From a virus: a stretch of DNA of 49,772 nt. Below the pieces are notes generated by a model. That model searched no databases, was not told the DNA's origin, and saw only the letters and a list, made by a program, of their open reading frames with translations. The stretch spans positions 1-49,772 of the IMG/VR virus record IMGVR_UViG_3300035698_014061. The stretch is one strand, 5' to 3'. Positions 41,046 through 49,380 of the stretch are shown here, one piece after another. How positions within the stretch are numbered: position 1 is the first letter of the stretch; every line of letters begins with the position of its first letter. Made by a program: the position numbers and the translations under genes.

Positions 41046-42131
41046 ATGAAAAGAACAGATGAAATCAAAAAGCAGTTGAAAAAGAAAAAGAAGAAAGCCA
41101 AAATCACCTCGAAGGATTTTGTATCCACCGGCTCCTCCCTTTTGAACCTCGCCTGCAGCGATAAAGTGAGCAGGGGTTTCATGAAAGGCAAGTACTATTA
41201 TCTTGTCGGGGACTCTTCTAGTGGCAAAACGTTCTTGAGTTTGACGTGTCTTGCCGAAGCCTCCAACAATCCGAACTTCGATGACTACCGATTCATTTAT
41301 GACAACGCGGAAGATGGAGCGTTGATGGATATTCAAAAGTTCTTTGGCAGCGGAGTTGTGGAACGGATGGAAGCACCAAACTCCGACGAAGATGGAGATG
41401 TGTTCAGCAGCACCATTGAAGAATTCTATTATCATATTGACGACGCACTCAAAACTGACAAACCTTTCATCTACATTCTCGACTCGATGGATGCTTTGAG
41501 TAGTGAGGCTGAGCATAAAAAATTCGACGAACAAAAGAAAGCCCACAGCTCAGGAAAGCAAATCACCGGAACTTTTGGTGACGGAAAAGCCAAGAAGAAC
41601 TCCGCTGGGATACGCCGGTTGTTGAACAGACTCAAGAAAAGCAAATCCATACTCATACTCATAAGCCAAACCCGTGACAACTTAGGTTATGGCTTCGAGA
41701 CAAAGACACGATCCGGTGGGAACGCTCTGACTTTTTATGCCACGTTGGAGATATGGAGTTCATGCGGAAGGAAGCATAAACGAACGGTCAAAGGAAAGCC
41801 ACGAATCATTGGTATGGATTCGATTATACGTATCCGAAAGAACCGAGTCAAAGGCAAGGATCGTAAAGTCACCGTACCCATTTACTATTCTGTGGGCTTC
41901 GACGATGTTGGTGGATGCGTGAACTATCTTATTGAGGAAGGTCACTGGATCAAAGGTGAAAAGGCAACAAAGTTCAAAGCTCCTGAGTTTGATTTCTACG
42001 GGAGCGTGGAAGGGTTGATACGTCATATCGAAAAAGAAGGAATGGAAAAGGATTTGCGGATGCTCGTTCAAGAAGTCTGGGATGACATTGAAGAACGCTG
42101 CGAAGTAAAAAGGAAAACACGATACAACTAA
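41046..42131 (+). CDS. RecA/UvsX-like recombinase
   Basis: 361 residues. Walker A GDSSSGKT (55-62), Walker B FIYILDSMDAL (near 140-150), and loop L2-like region ISQTRDNLGYGFETKTRSGG before ALTFYATLEIW. The basic N-terminus is typical of phage recombinases. It would form filaments on ssDNA for strand exchange and replication restart. No obvious AGGAG precedes the ATG, which may tie translation to the upstream hairpin. Confidence 0.85.
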   Translation: MKRTDEIKKQLKKKKKKAKITSKDFVSTGSSLLNLACSDKVSRGFMKGKYYYLVGDSSSGKTFLSLTCLAEASNNPNFDDYRFIYDNAEDGALMDIQKFFGSGVVERMEAPNSDEDGDVFSSTIEEFYYHIDDALKTDKPFIYILDSMDALSSEAEHKKFDEQKKAHSSGKQITGTFGDGKAKKNSAGIRRLLNRLKKSKSILILISQTRDNLGYGFETKTRSGGNALTFYATLEIWSSCGRKHKRTVKGKPRIIGMDSIIRIRKNRVKGKDRKVTVPIYYSVGFDDVGGCVNYLIEEGHWIKGEKATKFKAPEFDFYGSVEGLIRHIEKEGMEKDLRMLVQEVWDDIEERCEVKRKTRYN

Positions 42132-42144
42132 GAAAAGGAACATA

Positions 42145-42651
42145 ATGACTACCAAATCAGGTGAAGTTCTACTCAGGAAGGATCTTCTACAATTCATAGA
42201 AGATAACCTTAAAAAACTGTTTAACAACCGCATTAAAATGAGGCAGCTTATTCTTATAGGTAATGAGGAGTATCATTCTGTCCACTTACCAAAGAAAGGA
42301 GGCTTTCAAGACACGGTTCTTATTTTAGAAAACGAGCCGAGAATCTTTCAACACGTCTTCACAAGAGACAGCAATTACAAAATGAAAAAGGCTTTGGAAC
42401 AGCTACTGGATCCAAATAGCGTCCCTTCGCAGCAGAGAACTGTAAAAGGTTTCCTCCCTTCTGAATCTTTCACTTTACGCTCTGGTCTTATACCGGACAT
42501 TGCGAATGAAACTGAGCAGCTGTTCCATAAGGCCTCCACTGCAAAACAAATTTACAGCTCATTGAGATGGGCGGTGTTTCTCCACCGATATGCTACTCCT
42601 TATATGAAAATGATGCTGAAGATAGTGAGACCGGAACTGATTGAAGAATAA
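42145..42651 (+). CDS. Hypothetical protein
   Basis: 168 residues, mixed alpha/beta with a helical C-terminus. No recognised domain. Between recombinase and 5'-3' exonuclease, so possibly a recombination accessory. The upstream ribosome site is weak (AAAAGGAAC). Confidence 0.6.
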   Translation: MTTKSGEVLLRKDLLQFIEDNLKKLFNNRIKMRQLILIGNEEYHSVHLPKKGGFQDTVLILENEPRIFQHVFTRDSNYKMKKALEQLLDPNSVPSQQRTVKGFLPSESFTLRSGLIPDIANETEQLFHKASTAKQIYSSLRWAVFLHRYATPYMKMMLKIVRPELIEE

Positions 42652-42676
42652 CCTATCACGGATGAAAAGGTGTATT

Positions 42677-43558
42677 ATGTCAAATGATAAATGGCTTATA
42701 TTGGATTGCAACTACCTATGCCATCGGGCTCGTTACACAATGCGTGAAATGAGGCATCAAGGAATACCCACTGAAATAGCTTATGGCTTTTTGAACGAAG
42801 TCCTATCTATGCAGAAGAAATTTGAAACCGCTTATCCTGTATTCTGCTGGGACATGGGAACGAGTATTCGCAAAAGATATTATCAGCCATACAAGGCCAA
42901 TCGATCCAAGACTCCCAAAAACATTACCGAAGAAGAACTGGACGAAGCCGCCAAAGAAGCTACTCGCTTTCGTCGCAGCGTCCGCCAGCTCCGAGTCCAT
43001 ATCCTAGACAATGCCGGTTATGCAAATATCATAATGAGCCCTCGATTCGAAAGCGATGATTTGATTGCCCAGTCTGTTTTAGAATTGAACAAAACATATC
43101 CACAGGACAAAGCTATTATTGTCACCGGAGATCAAGATATGTACCAGTGCCTCAGTGAAAAGGTTTGTGTTTACAATCCACTTCACCGGGAGCTCATCAC
43201 CCCTCATTCCTTCATTAAGAAATATGGGATTTCACCTCGGCAGTGGACTACTGTCAAGGCCATAGCCGGTTGCACCAGTGATAATATAAAGGGCGTCGCT
43301 GGCGTAGGTGAAAAGACGGCTATCAAATATCTGAAAAAAGAATTAAAAGAAGGCAGCAAGAAAAAAACAAGTATTGAATCTCGCGGTGGTAAATTGATCC
43401 GGGAGCGTAACCTGAAACTGGTGACCCTCCCTTGGCCAGATACTCCGGAGCTGTCCCTTCATAAAATAATACCATGCGAAAGACGATGGAGAAAAGAAAT
43501 CGAATCATTAGGAATGGTGACCCTTATTAAAGAAGGGCCCTATTCGGGAAGGTGTTAA
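42677..43558 (+). CDS. 5'-3' exonuclease (flap endonuclease)
   Basis: 293 residues. The N-terminal domain begins WLILDCNYLCHRARYTM and has VFCWDMGTSIRKRYYQPYKA; acidic metal ligands lie in FESDDLIAQ and IVTGDQDMYQ. The helix-hairpin-helix region NIKGVAGVGEKTAIKYL is canonical. It removes RNA primers and flaps, a function that family A polymerases often carry but which is separate here. The start at 42677 follows AAAAGGTG. Confidence 0.9.
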   Translation: MSNDKWLILDCNYLCHRARYTMREMRHQGIPTEIAYGFLNEVLSMQKKFETAYPVFCWDMGTSIRKRYYQPYKANRSKTPKNITEEELDEAAKEATRFRRSVRQLRVHILDNAGYANIIMSPRFESDDLIAQSVLELNKTYPQDKAIIVTGDQDMYQCLSEKVCVYNPLHRELITPHSFIKKYGISPRQWTTVKAIAGCTSDNIKGVAGVGEKTAIKYLKKELKEGSKKKTSIESRGGKLIRERNLKLVTLPWPDTPELSLHKIIPCERRWRKEIESLGMVTLIKEGPYSGRC

Positions 43559-43559
43559 A

Positions 43560-44120
43560 ATGGCAAACAAGGGATCCCCATACGAACGAAAAATATGCAA
43601 GATATTAAGTGAGTGGTGGACTCACGGTCAACGTGATGACGTCTTCTGGCGAACAGCAGGCAGCGGAGCCCGAGCAACTACTCGTAGCAAGCAGAACAAA
43701 ACCACCTTCGGACAATACGGTGATGTACAGGCGATTGATCCGATTGGTCAGCCTTTGATTGATCTCTTTACTATTGAACTGAAACGCGGATACCCTCAAG
43801 CCCATGTTGGTAATCTTATCGATAAAAAAGAACGAATGAAGGAAACACAACTGGTTACTTTCATGGCACAGGCGATGAGGTCGCAAGATGAGAGCGGTTC
43901 ATTGAGTTGGATGGTTATTCATCAACGCGACCAAAGAGAAAGCACCATCCTCTTACCCTTCAAAATGGCGTTGAGACTAAATGGCTTGCTTCGATTATGG
44001 TCGCCTTCTCTGATAATAACCTTAGACACAGGACGGATCCTCCAATTACAACTAACGGATTTTCTTTCAAATGTAGCGTCGTCTGACGTGCGGAGAGTTC
44101 TCGCACAAGAAGGAAGTTGA
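43560..44120 (+). CDS. PD-(D/E)XK nuclease, possible Holliday junction resolvase
   Basis: 186 residues. GSPYERKICKILSEWW, then RTAGSGARATTR, FGQYGDVQAID (Asp) and FTIELKRG (E-x-K) are the PD-(D/E)XK arrangement found in archaeal-type resolvases and phage nucleases. Given the recombination neighbours, a junction-resolving role is likely but not certain. GGAAGGTG precedes the ATG. Confidence 0.7.
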   Translation: MANKGSPYERKICKILSEWWTHGQRDDVFWRTAGSGARATTRSKQNKTTFGQYGDVQAIDPIGQPLIDLFTIELKRGYPQAHVGNLIDKKERMKETQLVTFMAQAMRSQDESGSLSWMVIHQRDQRESTILLPFKMALRLNGLLRLWSPSLIITLDTGRILQLQLTDFLSNVASSDVRRVLAQEGS

Positions 44121-44121
44121 A

Positions 44122-44346
44122 ATGGCTAGAAAGAAAAAGACCGCTGACATTATCATCAAAGGGGACGCGTATGAAGTTGTTGGAAAGTACAGCATGGCCT
44201 TCCACGCTCAACGAGCAATAAAGCGACTTGGGCATCCGCACCAATACACGCCCAATCCTGATTACAATCCAAAGTCACAAAGGTCAGCTAAGTTTCTTGT
44301 CGTCAAACCGTGGGATCAGCAAAATCTTTTTGAGGGCTTGTCATGA
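44122..44346 (+). CDS. Hypothetical protein
   Basis: 74 residues, basic and small; probable nucleic-acid-related domain but unrecognised. The segment GKYSMAFHAQRAIKRLGHP is helical. AAGGAAG precedes the ATG. Overlaps the Rad50 N-terminal gene by 4 bases. Confidence 0.6.
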   Translation: MARKKKTADIIIKGDAYEVVGKYSMAFHAQRAIKRLGHPHQYTPNPDYNPKSQRSAKFLVVKPWDQQNLFEGLS

Positions 44347-45350
44347 TTGAAATTATTGACATCAAAGGTTTCCAAGCACACAAGCGACTGGTCTTGAACT
44401 TCACCGAAAAGAGATCCACAATCATCGGCAAAAGCGACCGAGGGAAGTCCGCTATCTACAGAGCTATTATGTGGGTGTGTTTGAATCAGCCCGCCGGGAA
44501 TGAGTTTCTGAATTGGGACAGCAAAAGAGTTTCAGTGACCTTGACAATTGATGGAGTGGAAGTTGAAAGGCGATGGGAAGGAAACACGAACACATACCGA
44601 ATGGGAAAACAAATCTATAAAGCGTTCGGACGTGACGTGCCCCAACCCATCGCAGACTTCCTAGCTACAACCGATCTCAACTTTCAAAGTCAGCATGATA
44701 GTCCGTTTTGGTTTGCTATGTCTGCCGGTGAGGTCAGTCGATCTCTGAACAAAATAGTGGACTTGGAACTCATGGATTCTACAATGAGTAAATTGGCTTC
44801 GGAAATACGAAAGGCTCAAGTGCTCGCGAGTGACCGAGAACTTGCTTTGGAAGCATCCAGATCCCATCGCAAGAGTCTGCTCTACATTCCCGACCTCCAG
44901 AAAGATATGGCCGAAGTTCGCCAATTATCTGCTATCCATCTACAACAGCGTCAAATTTGCGATCTAAGCGAGAAGCAGGTGAATGAGGTGCGATTGGCCG
45001 CTGATCGATGCGATCTATTGGGAAAAACCTGGTTTTGTGCGGAAATATGCGAAATAGCAGGCCGCCGAGCCGCTAAATCTGAGATCAGGGCTACGCAGCT
45101 TCGAGAACTCATCGGATCCGTAGAGCAGGCAGACCACCGAGCCGCCCAAAAGATCCCACCGATCGAAGCCTTGGGCAAGAAGCATTCTAGCTGGGATGCA
45201 ATTCAAAAGAAGGCCGACTCCCTACGAATCGACATCGTCAGGATTAAAAAAGTCCAATCTGATTACGATCTGAATAGCGGCTTATTAAAAGAAACAGAAT
45301 TGAAAATGGAAACAGAATTCAAAGGCAGGTGTCCACTATGCGGAAAGTAA
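44343..45350 (+). CDS. Rad50/SbcC N-terminal half with terminal half zinc hook
   Basis: 335 residues. The SMC-like N-terminal ATPase lobe has Walker A IIGKSDRGKS (27-36), then strands and a Q-loop region (LNFQSQHDSPFW). A coiled coil runs from about 150 to 325. The protein stops at CPLCGK (330-335), which is exactly the CxxC zinc hook of Rad50. The C-terminal ATPase lobe is on a separate gene at 46502. The ATG overlaps the upstream stop by 4 bases. Confidence 0.8.
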   Translation: MIEIIDIKGFQAHKRLVLNFTEKRSTIIGKSDRGKSAIYRAIMWVCLNQPAGNEFLNWDSKRVSVTLTIDGVEVERRWEGNTNTYRMGKQIYKAFGRDVPQPIADFLATTDLNFQSQHDSPFWFAMSAGEVSRSLNKIVDLELMDSTMSKLASEIRKAQVLASDRELALEASRSHRKSLLYIPDLQKDMAEVRQLSAIHLQQRQICDLSEKQVNEVRLAADRCDLLGKTWFCAEICEIAGRRAAKSEIRATQLRELIGSVEQADHRAAQKIPPIEALGKKHSSWDAIQKKADSLRIDIVRIKKVQSDYDLNSGLLKETELKMETEFKGRCPLCGK

Positions 45351-46258
45351 TTGCGATTGCGTGCGCGGATATTCATTTACAACTCACAGCTCCTCGATGT
45401 CGATCGAAAGAACCCAGCTGGTTGAAGGCCATGCAGCGGCCTCTCGATGAGCTTCGGGAACTTTCCAAGCAACATGATGCTCCGATCCTTTGTGCCGGTG
45501 ACATCTTCGATCGATGGAACGCCCCAGCCGAACTCATCAATTGGGCTTCCGATCATCTTCCCCATATGATAACGATCCCCGGCCAACACGATCTTCCCCA
45601 ACACAATTATGATGGAATGGATAGAAGCGCGTACAGCACCCTTCTCCGAACCGGAAGAACCCTCAGTTCCAACCCTACCCGGCCATCATTTGTAGGTAAC
45701 GTCAACGGAGACTTTTGGGTTCACGGATACCCATTGGGATTCCCGATCCAGAAACTCAAACACAAAGCATCAACCAACTCTTTGAACATCGCAATCGTCC
45801 ACGAGTATTGTTGGATTCCTCAGCACAGTTATCCGAACGCACCGAAGGAGCAGCAATTATCGGACAAACGAAAATGGCTTCAACAATTTGACGTGGTTAT
45901 CTTCGGTGATAATCATAAAGGGTTCCGAACAACTTGCGGAGACACTTCTGTTTTTAATTGTGGTTCTTTGATGATCCGAAAAACGGATCAAGCAGAATAC
46001 AAACCGCAGGTGGGTTTGATAATGTCGGACGGATCCGTGAAAAGCCATTACTTGGATTGTTCCAAAGACGTGATTGAAAAGACCGCCGATGAGCCACAAA
46101 CTTCTGAATTGGATGTTACCGACTTTATGAAAGCGCTTGAAGGACTAACAAGAAATCCGCTGGATTTCCGAGCGGCAGTCGAGCATTACATCGCCCAAAA
46201 AAAACCGAGTAAGGAAACGCAACAAAAACTATTTGAAGCAATGGACCAATCAAAATGA
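45338..46258 (+). CDS. Mre11/SbcD-like nuclease
   Basis: 306 residues. Metallophosphoesterase motifs: ADIH (D11, H13), AGDIFDR (D55, D58), PGQHD (H84, D85), IVHEY and IFGDNH. The GNHD and GHxH motifs are slightly altered (GQHD, GDNH). It forms the nuclease of the complex with the Rad50 halves on either side, and probably processes DNA ends. The start at 45338 is inside the preceding gene. Confidence 0.85.
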   Translation: MRKVIAIACADIHLQLTAPRCRSKEPSWLKAMQRPLDELRELSKQHDAPILCAGDIFDRWNAPAELINWASDHLPHMITIPGQHDLPQHNYDGMDRSAYSTLLRTGRTLSSNPTRPSFVGNVNGDFWVHGYPLGFPIQKLKHKASTNSLNIAIVHEYCWIPQHSYPNAPKEQQLSDKRKWLQQFDVVIFGDNHKGFRTTCGDTSVFNCGSLMIRKTDQAEYKPQVGLIMSDGSVKSHYLDCSKDVIEKTADEPQTSELDVTDFMKALEGLTRNPLDFRAAVEHYIAQKKPSKETQQKLFEAMDQSK

Positions 46259-46509
46259 AATCAGCAATTGAAAAATACGAAGAGTTCAATCAGCAGGTAG
46301 ACAAACTGAAACGGAATAAAGAACAGGCCAAAGGTCAACTCGATCTTCTGCTGAAGCAACTAAAAGAAATGACAGGCTGTTCTACCTTGAAGGAAGCCAA
46401 AGTTAAATTAAGAAATCAGACCAAAGCCGCCGCAGCCGCTAAAAAAGAATTTATAGACTCCCTTGAAGAGTTTGAAAACAAATGGGAAGAAGTATTACAA
46501 GATGACTGA
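46255..46509 (+). CDS. Small coiled-coil protein of the Rad50 region
   Basis: 84 residues, an almost continuous coiled coil (EKYEEFNQQVDKLKRNKEQA ... LLLKQLKEMTG) that ends in an acidic helix. Located between Mre11 and the Rad50 C-terminal half with 4- and 8-base overlaps. It may be a detached piece of the descending coiled coil or an accessory subunit. Confidence 0.65.
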   Translation: MKSAIEKYEEFNQQVDKLKRNKEQAKGQLDLLLKQLKEMTGCSTLKEAKVKLRNQTKAAAAAKKEFIDSLEEFENKWEEVLQDD

Positions 46510-47089
46510 ACTACCGAGTCAACTATCCAGATGGGCCAGTACGGTTGAAAAACTAATGACCGAGTATGACCGTTCTAAACTGCAAATACAGGAAGCCCGC
46601 AAGAACCTGAACCTTGCGACCAACGAACTGGAAGCTCTCGAGGAAGCCCGCGAGATAGCTCAATCCATCTCCCAAGGGATTCAGCAAAAAGTACACGCTA
46701 GGATTGCAGGAGTGGTGAGTCGATGTTTGTCCTCTGTCTTTGAGGAGCCTTATGAGTTCAAGATTATTTTTGAACGCAAAAGAGGACGCACCGAAGCTCA
46801 ATTACTATTTGAACGAGAGGGAAAGCAAGTAGATCCTTTGACTGCTTCCGGTGGAGGATGTGTAGATGTAGCTGCGATGGCTCTACGCTTAACCTGTATG
46901 ATGCTGAAGCGTCCTTTGGCCCGGAGGATTATTATAATGGATGAACCCTTCAAATCCCCGTCTGCCCACTACCGAAGCAAAGTAAGGGAAATGACGGAAG
47001 CCTTGAGCAAGGAAATGGATGTACAATTCATCTTCGTCACGAACATTGAAGAACTACAAACTGGACAAATAATAGACTTGGAGAAGTAA
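46502..47089 (+). CDS. Rad50/SbcC C-terminal half
   Basis: 195 residues. A coiled coil (about 5-70) is followed by the C-terminal ATPase lobe: signature motif LTASGGGCVDVAAMALRL (113-130), Walker B IIIMDEPF (143-150) and the VTNIEEL segment near the end. No zinc hook is present. It must pair with the 44343 product to make a working ATPase. It begins inside the preceding gene. Confidence 0.8.
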   Translation: MTELPSQLSRWASTVEKLMTEYDRSKLQIQEARKNLNLATNELEALEEAREIAQSISQGIQQKVHARIAGVVSRCLSSVFEEPYEFKIIFERKRGRTEAQLLFEREGKQVDPLTASGGGCVDVAAMALRLTCMMLKRPLARRIIIMDEPFKSPSAHYRSKVREMTEALSKEMDVQFIFVTNIEELQTGQIIDLEK

Positions 47090-47090
47090 A

Positions 47091-47465
47091 ATGAAAGCAC
47101 CCCGACAAATTGCAATAGGATTTGATCCCCGGAAGGCAGAGCAAGGTTGTTTCAAATCAGCCGAAGGAACAATCTTATGGTTGTGTATACGAGCCTCCCA
47201 CAAAATAGATCCAGAACACTTTCAACAATTCGATATTGATATTGAGTTCACTGCTGCTCGGATACGGATGACCCCGCCTGAAAGCTACAAAGAATTCAAA
47301 GCCATTATACAAACAAGCAGTCTCCGCCGCTTTGGATTTGATGATTTGGGTATCGATAAAACGAAACGGAGAGTTTTGAGTGATGAGTTCTGGAAGCGAG
47401 TGTGGTTCTATCTCACTGGAAAGAAAAAACTCCATATAACAATTGACCCCCCCCGAAGATGGTGA
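47091..47465 (+). CDS. Hypothetical protein
   Basis: 124 residues, alpha/beta with no recognised domain. Last gene of the rightward operon, starting directly after Rad50-C. A run of eight C lies near its 3' end (47447-47454). Convergent with the structural genes to its right, with only 18 bases between stops and no clear terminator. Confidence 0.6.
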   Translation: MKAPRQIAIGFDPRKAEQGCFKSAEGTILWLCIRASHKIDPEHFQQFDIDIEFTAARIRMTPPESYKEFKAIIQTSSLRRFGFDDLGIDKTKRRVLSDEFWKRVWFYLTGKKKLHITIDPPRRW

Positions 47466-47483
47466 ACTGAAAGAAGAACCTGC

Positions 47484-48179
47484 TTAACCTTCCGCAACCA
47501 CAGCATCAGGATTGGTGACAGTTACGCTGCTGGTATCATCATCTGCAACTATGGGCAACAGAATCCAACTACCGGTTCCGACAGTACCATCAGCACCAAT
47601 CGCAGCGACTCCCGCATGCGTGTATGTTGTGGACTCGAATAAAATATATTCATGCGTTGTTACAAAAGAAAAGATTGGGATGGTGTGGTCAGGATCCGTT
47701 CCAAAGTCTGGCACTCCATTGCTCAGCCAGATTCCAGTGGAGACCTCACCAGAATCGTCGGGAGCGACCTCACCATCCCAAAGCAGGCGTATGTAACCTT
47801 CTGACCAATCGTATCGCAAATTGGTCAACAAGGGCAAACCCTCTTCTGCTCGTTCACTGGCAGCACTGTCGATCGTGATTGAACCTATATTCTTTTGGAT
47901 CAATCCTTCCCATGCCATTCCAGTTGTCTTGATCTTGATATCATACAAACCGTCAACCACCCACGCGGGAATTGTAAGCGTTGTTGCTACGGTGTCTGCT
48001 ACGTCTGTCCAACCAATATCATATTCTGTTCCGGCGGCATCGACCAAAAAGACATTCCAGCGTTCATCGCGTAAACGTCTTGTGCGAATCGTCAACGCTT
48101 TGTTACAAACGCAATTCGTAATTGTCGGCCAATAGTTTGTCGGCCAATAGTTTGTCGGCCAATAATTAGTTGCAAACAT
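47484..48179 (-). CDS. Putative virion structural protein with TNYWP repeats
   Basis: 231 residues. The N-terminus carries three TNYWP repeats (coded by 15-base direct repeats, 48121-48166). The rest is rich in T, V, G and D with beta-strand character, like tail-fibre or carbohydrate-binding domains. It directly follows the 48181 gene. The role is inferred from position and composition. Confidence 0.5.
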   Translation of the reverse strand: MFATNYWPTNYWPTNYWPTITNCVCNKALTIRTRRLRDERWNVFLVDAAGTEYDIGWTDVADTVATTLTIPAWVVDGLYDIKIKTTGMAWEGLIQKNIGSITIDSAASERAEEGLPLLTNLRYDWSEGYIRLLWDGEVAPDDSGEVSTGIWLSNGVPDFGTDPDHTIPIFSFVTTHEYILFESTTYTHAGVAAIGADGTVGTGSWILLPIVADDDTSSVTVTNPDAVVAEG

Positions 48180-48180
48180 T

Positions 48181-49101
48181 TTATGCCTTTGTTGAACTCG
48201 TTCTTGTTCCTGCTACTGTATTGGAAACTGTAACTGTCCAAAGAATTGTTGCTCCATCTCTTGCATAGATTGTGAGAACTCTGGTGGATGCGTTGAACGA
48301 AGTATTCCCGGCAAGCACCGCCAGCATAATTTCCAAACACTTACCGCCTGTTATTGCGTCTGTTGCGGTCGAGTCAACATTAGTAAACATCGCTTGCATT
48401 TCAGCGGTATCTGCCAACGCGGCAGCCAGATCGTTCATCGCTCCTGAGTCCGGGATGTTTGCTGCGATGGTGGCTATCCCATCAACCACCGTGTCGATAG
48501 TGCCGAGAAGAGCCGTGATGTTGGACTCGTCAGCCGGATCATCAGGCAAGTTGTCCGTTCGTTCTTTGATCGCATCGATGAGAGCATCAATCGTTCCACC
48601 GTTCGCAAGTAGAGCGAGGATCGCAGCCAAGTCACTCAACGCTCCTGCGTTTGGCAGGACATCAGTCACAGCTTTGATTGCGTCAATCAACAAATCCAAA
48701 CGCCCTCCATTCGCGAGATCGGTTTGGATTTCATTTGTGTCCGCAAGAACAAGATCCACATTTGAATCGATCACGGAAGGCAGGATCTCCGCTGTCCCAT
48801 CCCAATCCATAACACCACTCGCTATCGGATCATCTGTGATAAGAGGAGTGCCTGTGGCTTGGATATAAATATCCACGTTGTATTTTCCTGCTGCAGCAGC
48901 GGGGAATGTCCCCACGTAAGTGTACCCAGCAGCTGGAGACTCACTCAACGCAATGTCGTAGTTGACCCATTCTGCCGGAACTAGAGTTTCCAGAGCAGCA
49001 GCAATCGCATCCCAGTATTCATTTCCTACCGCTGTGCGGATAACCGCGTAAAGCACATCGGCTCCGGTGGTATCGTGTCTGTATTGAATTTCATTCGCCA
49101 T
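48181..49101 (-). CDS. Putative virion structural protein (fibre/trunk-like)
   Basis: 306 residues. Early beta-rich portion (YTYVGTFPAAAAGKYNVDIY), then repeated helical units of the type LLIDAIKAVTDVLPNAGALS and ALIDAIKERTDNLP (about 130-220), and a C-terminal strand-rich end (STRVLTIYARDGATILW). Such repeats occur in tail-fibre trunks and baseplate proteins. No enzyme motif seen. Confidence 0.5.
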   Translation of the reverse strand: MANEIQYRHDTTGADVLYAVIRTAVGNEYWDAIAAALETLVPAEWVNYDIALSESPAAGYTYVGTFPAAAAGKYNVDIYIQATGTPLITDDPIASGVMDWDGTAEILPSVIDSNVDLVLADTNEIQTDLANGGRLDLLIDAIKAVTDVLPNAGALSDLAAILALLANGGTIDALIDAIKERTDNLPDDPADESNITALLGTIDTVVDGIATIAANIPDSGAMNDLAAALADTAEMQAMFTNVDSTATDAITGGKCLEIMLAVLAGNTSFNASTRVLTIYARDGATILWTVTVSNTVAGTRTSSTKA

Positions 49102-49113
49102 GGTTATACCTTT

Positions 49114-49362
49114 TTATTTGAATTTTGCAATCTTTGCATCAATTTCGGCCTCGCGTGTTGCAAGATCGGAAAGTTTTGTGTTCTGTTTGGCAACTGCTTC
49201 TTGTCGCCATGAAGCGATTGCCGCTTTCTGTTTTAACAAGTCCTCTTTCGTGATTGTTCTGGCTTCGGTAACTTCAAGCAGTTCTCCACCTTCGCCATCA
49301 GGAATAATCTTTTCAAGCGAGGAGATGTCACTCACAATAATTTTGTCTGTTAAATCTGCCAT
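49114..49362 (-). CDS. Small structural-region protein
   Basis: 82 residues: an acidic start (MADLTDKIIVSDISSLEKII), then a long helical region with KAAIASWRQEAVAKQ. No domain recognised. It lies between two likely virion proteins; GGAGCTATAAA precedes the ATG at 49362. Confidence 0.55.
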   Translation of the reverse strand: MADLTDKIIVSDISSLEKIIPDGEGGELLEVTEARTITKEDLLKQKAAIASWRQEAVAKQNTKLSDLATREAEIDAKIAKFK

Positions 49363-49380
49363 TTTATAGCTCCTTAAATG

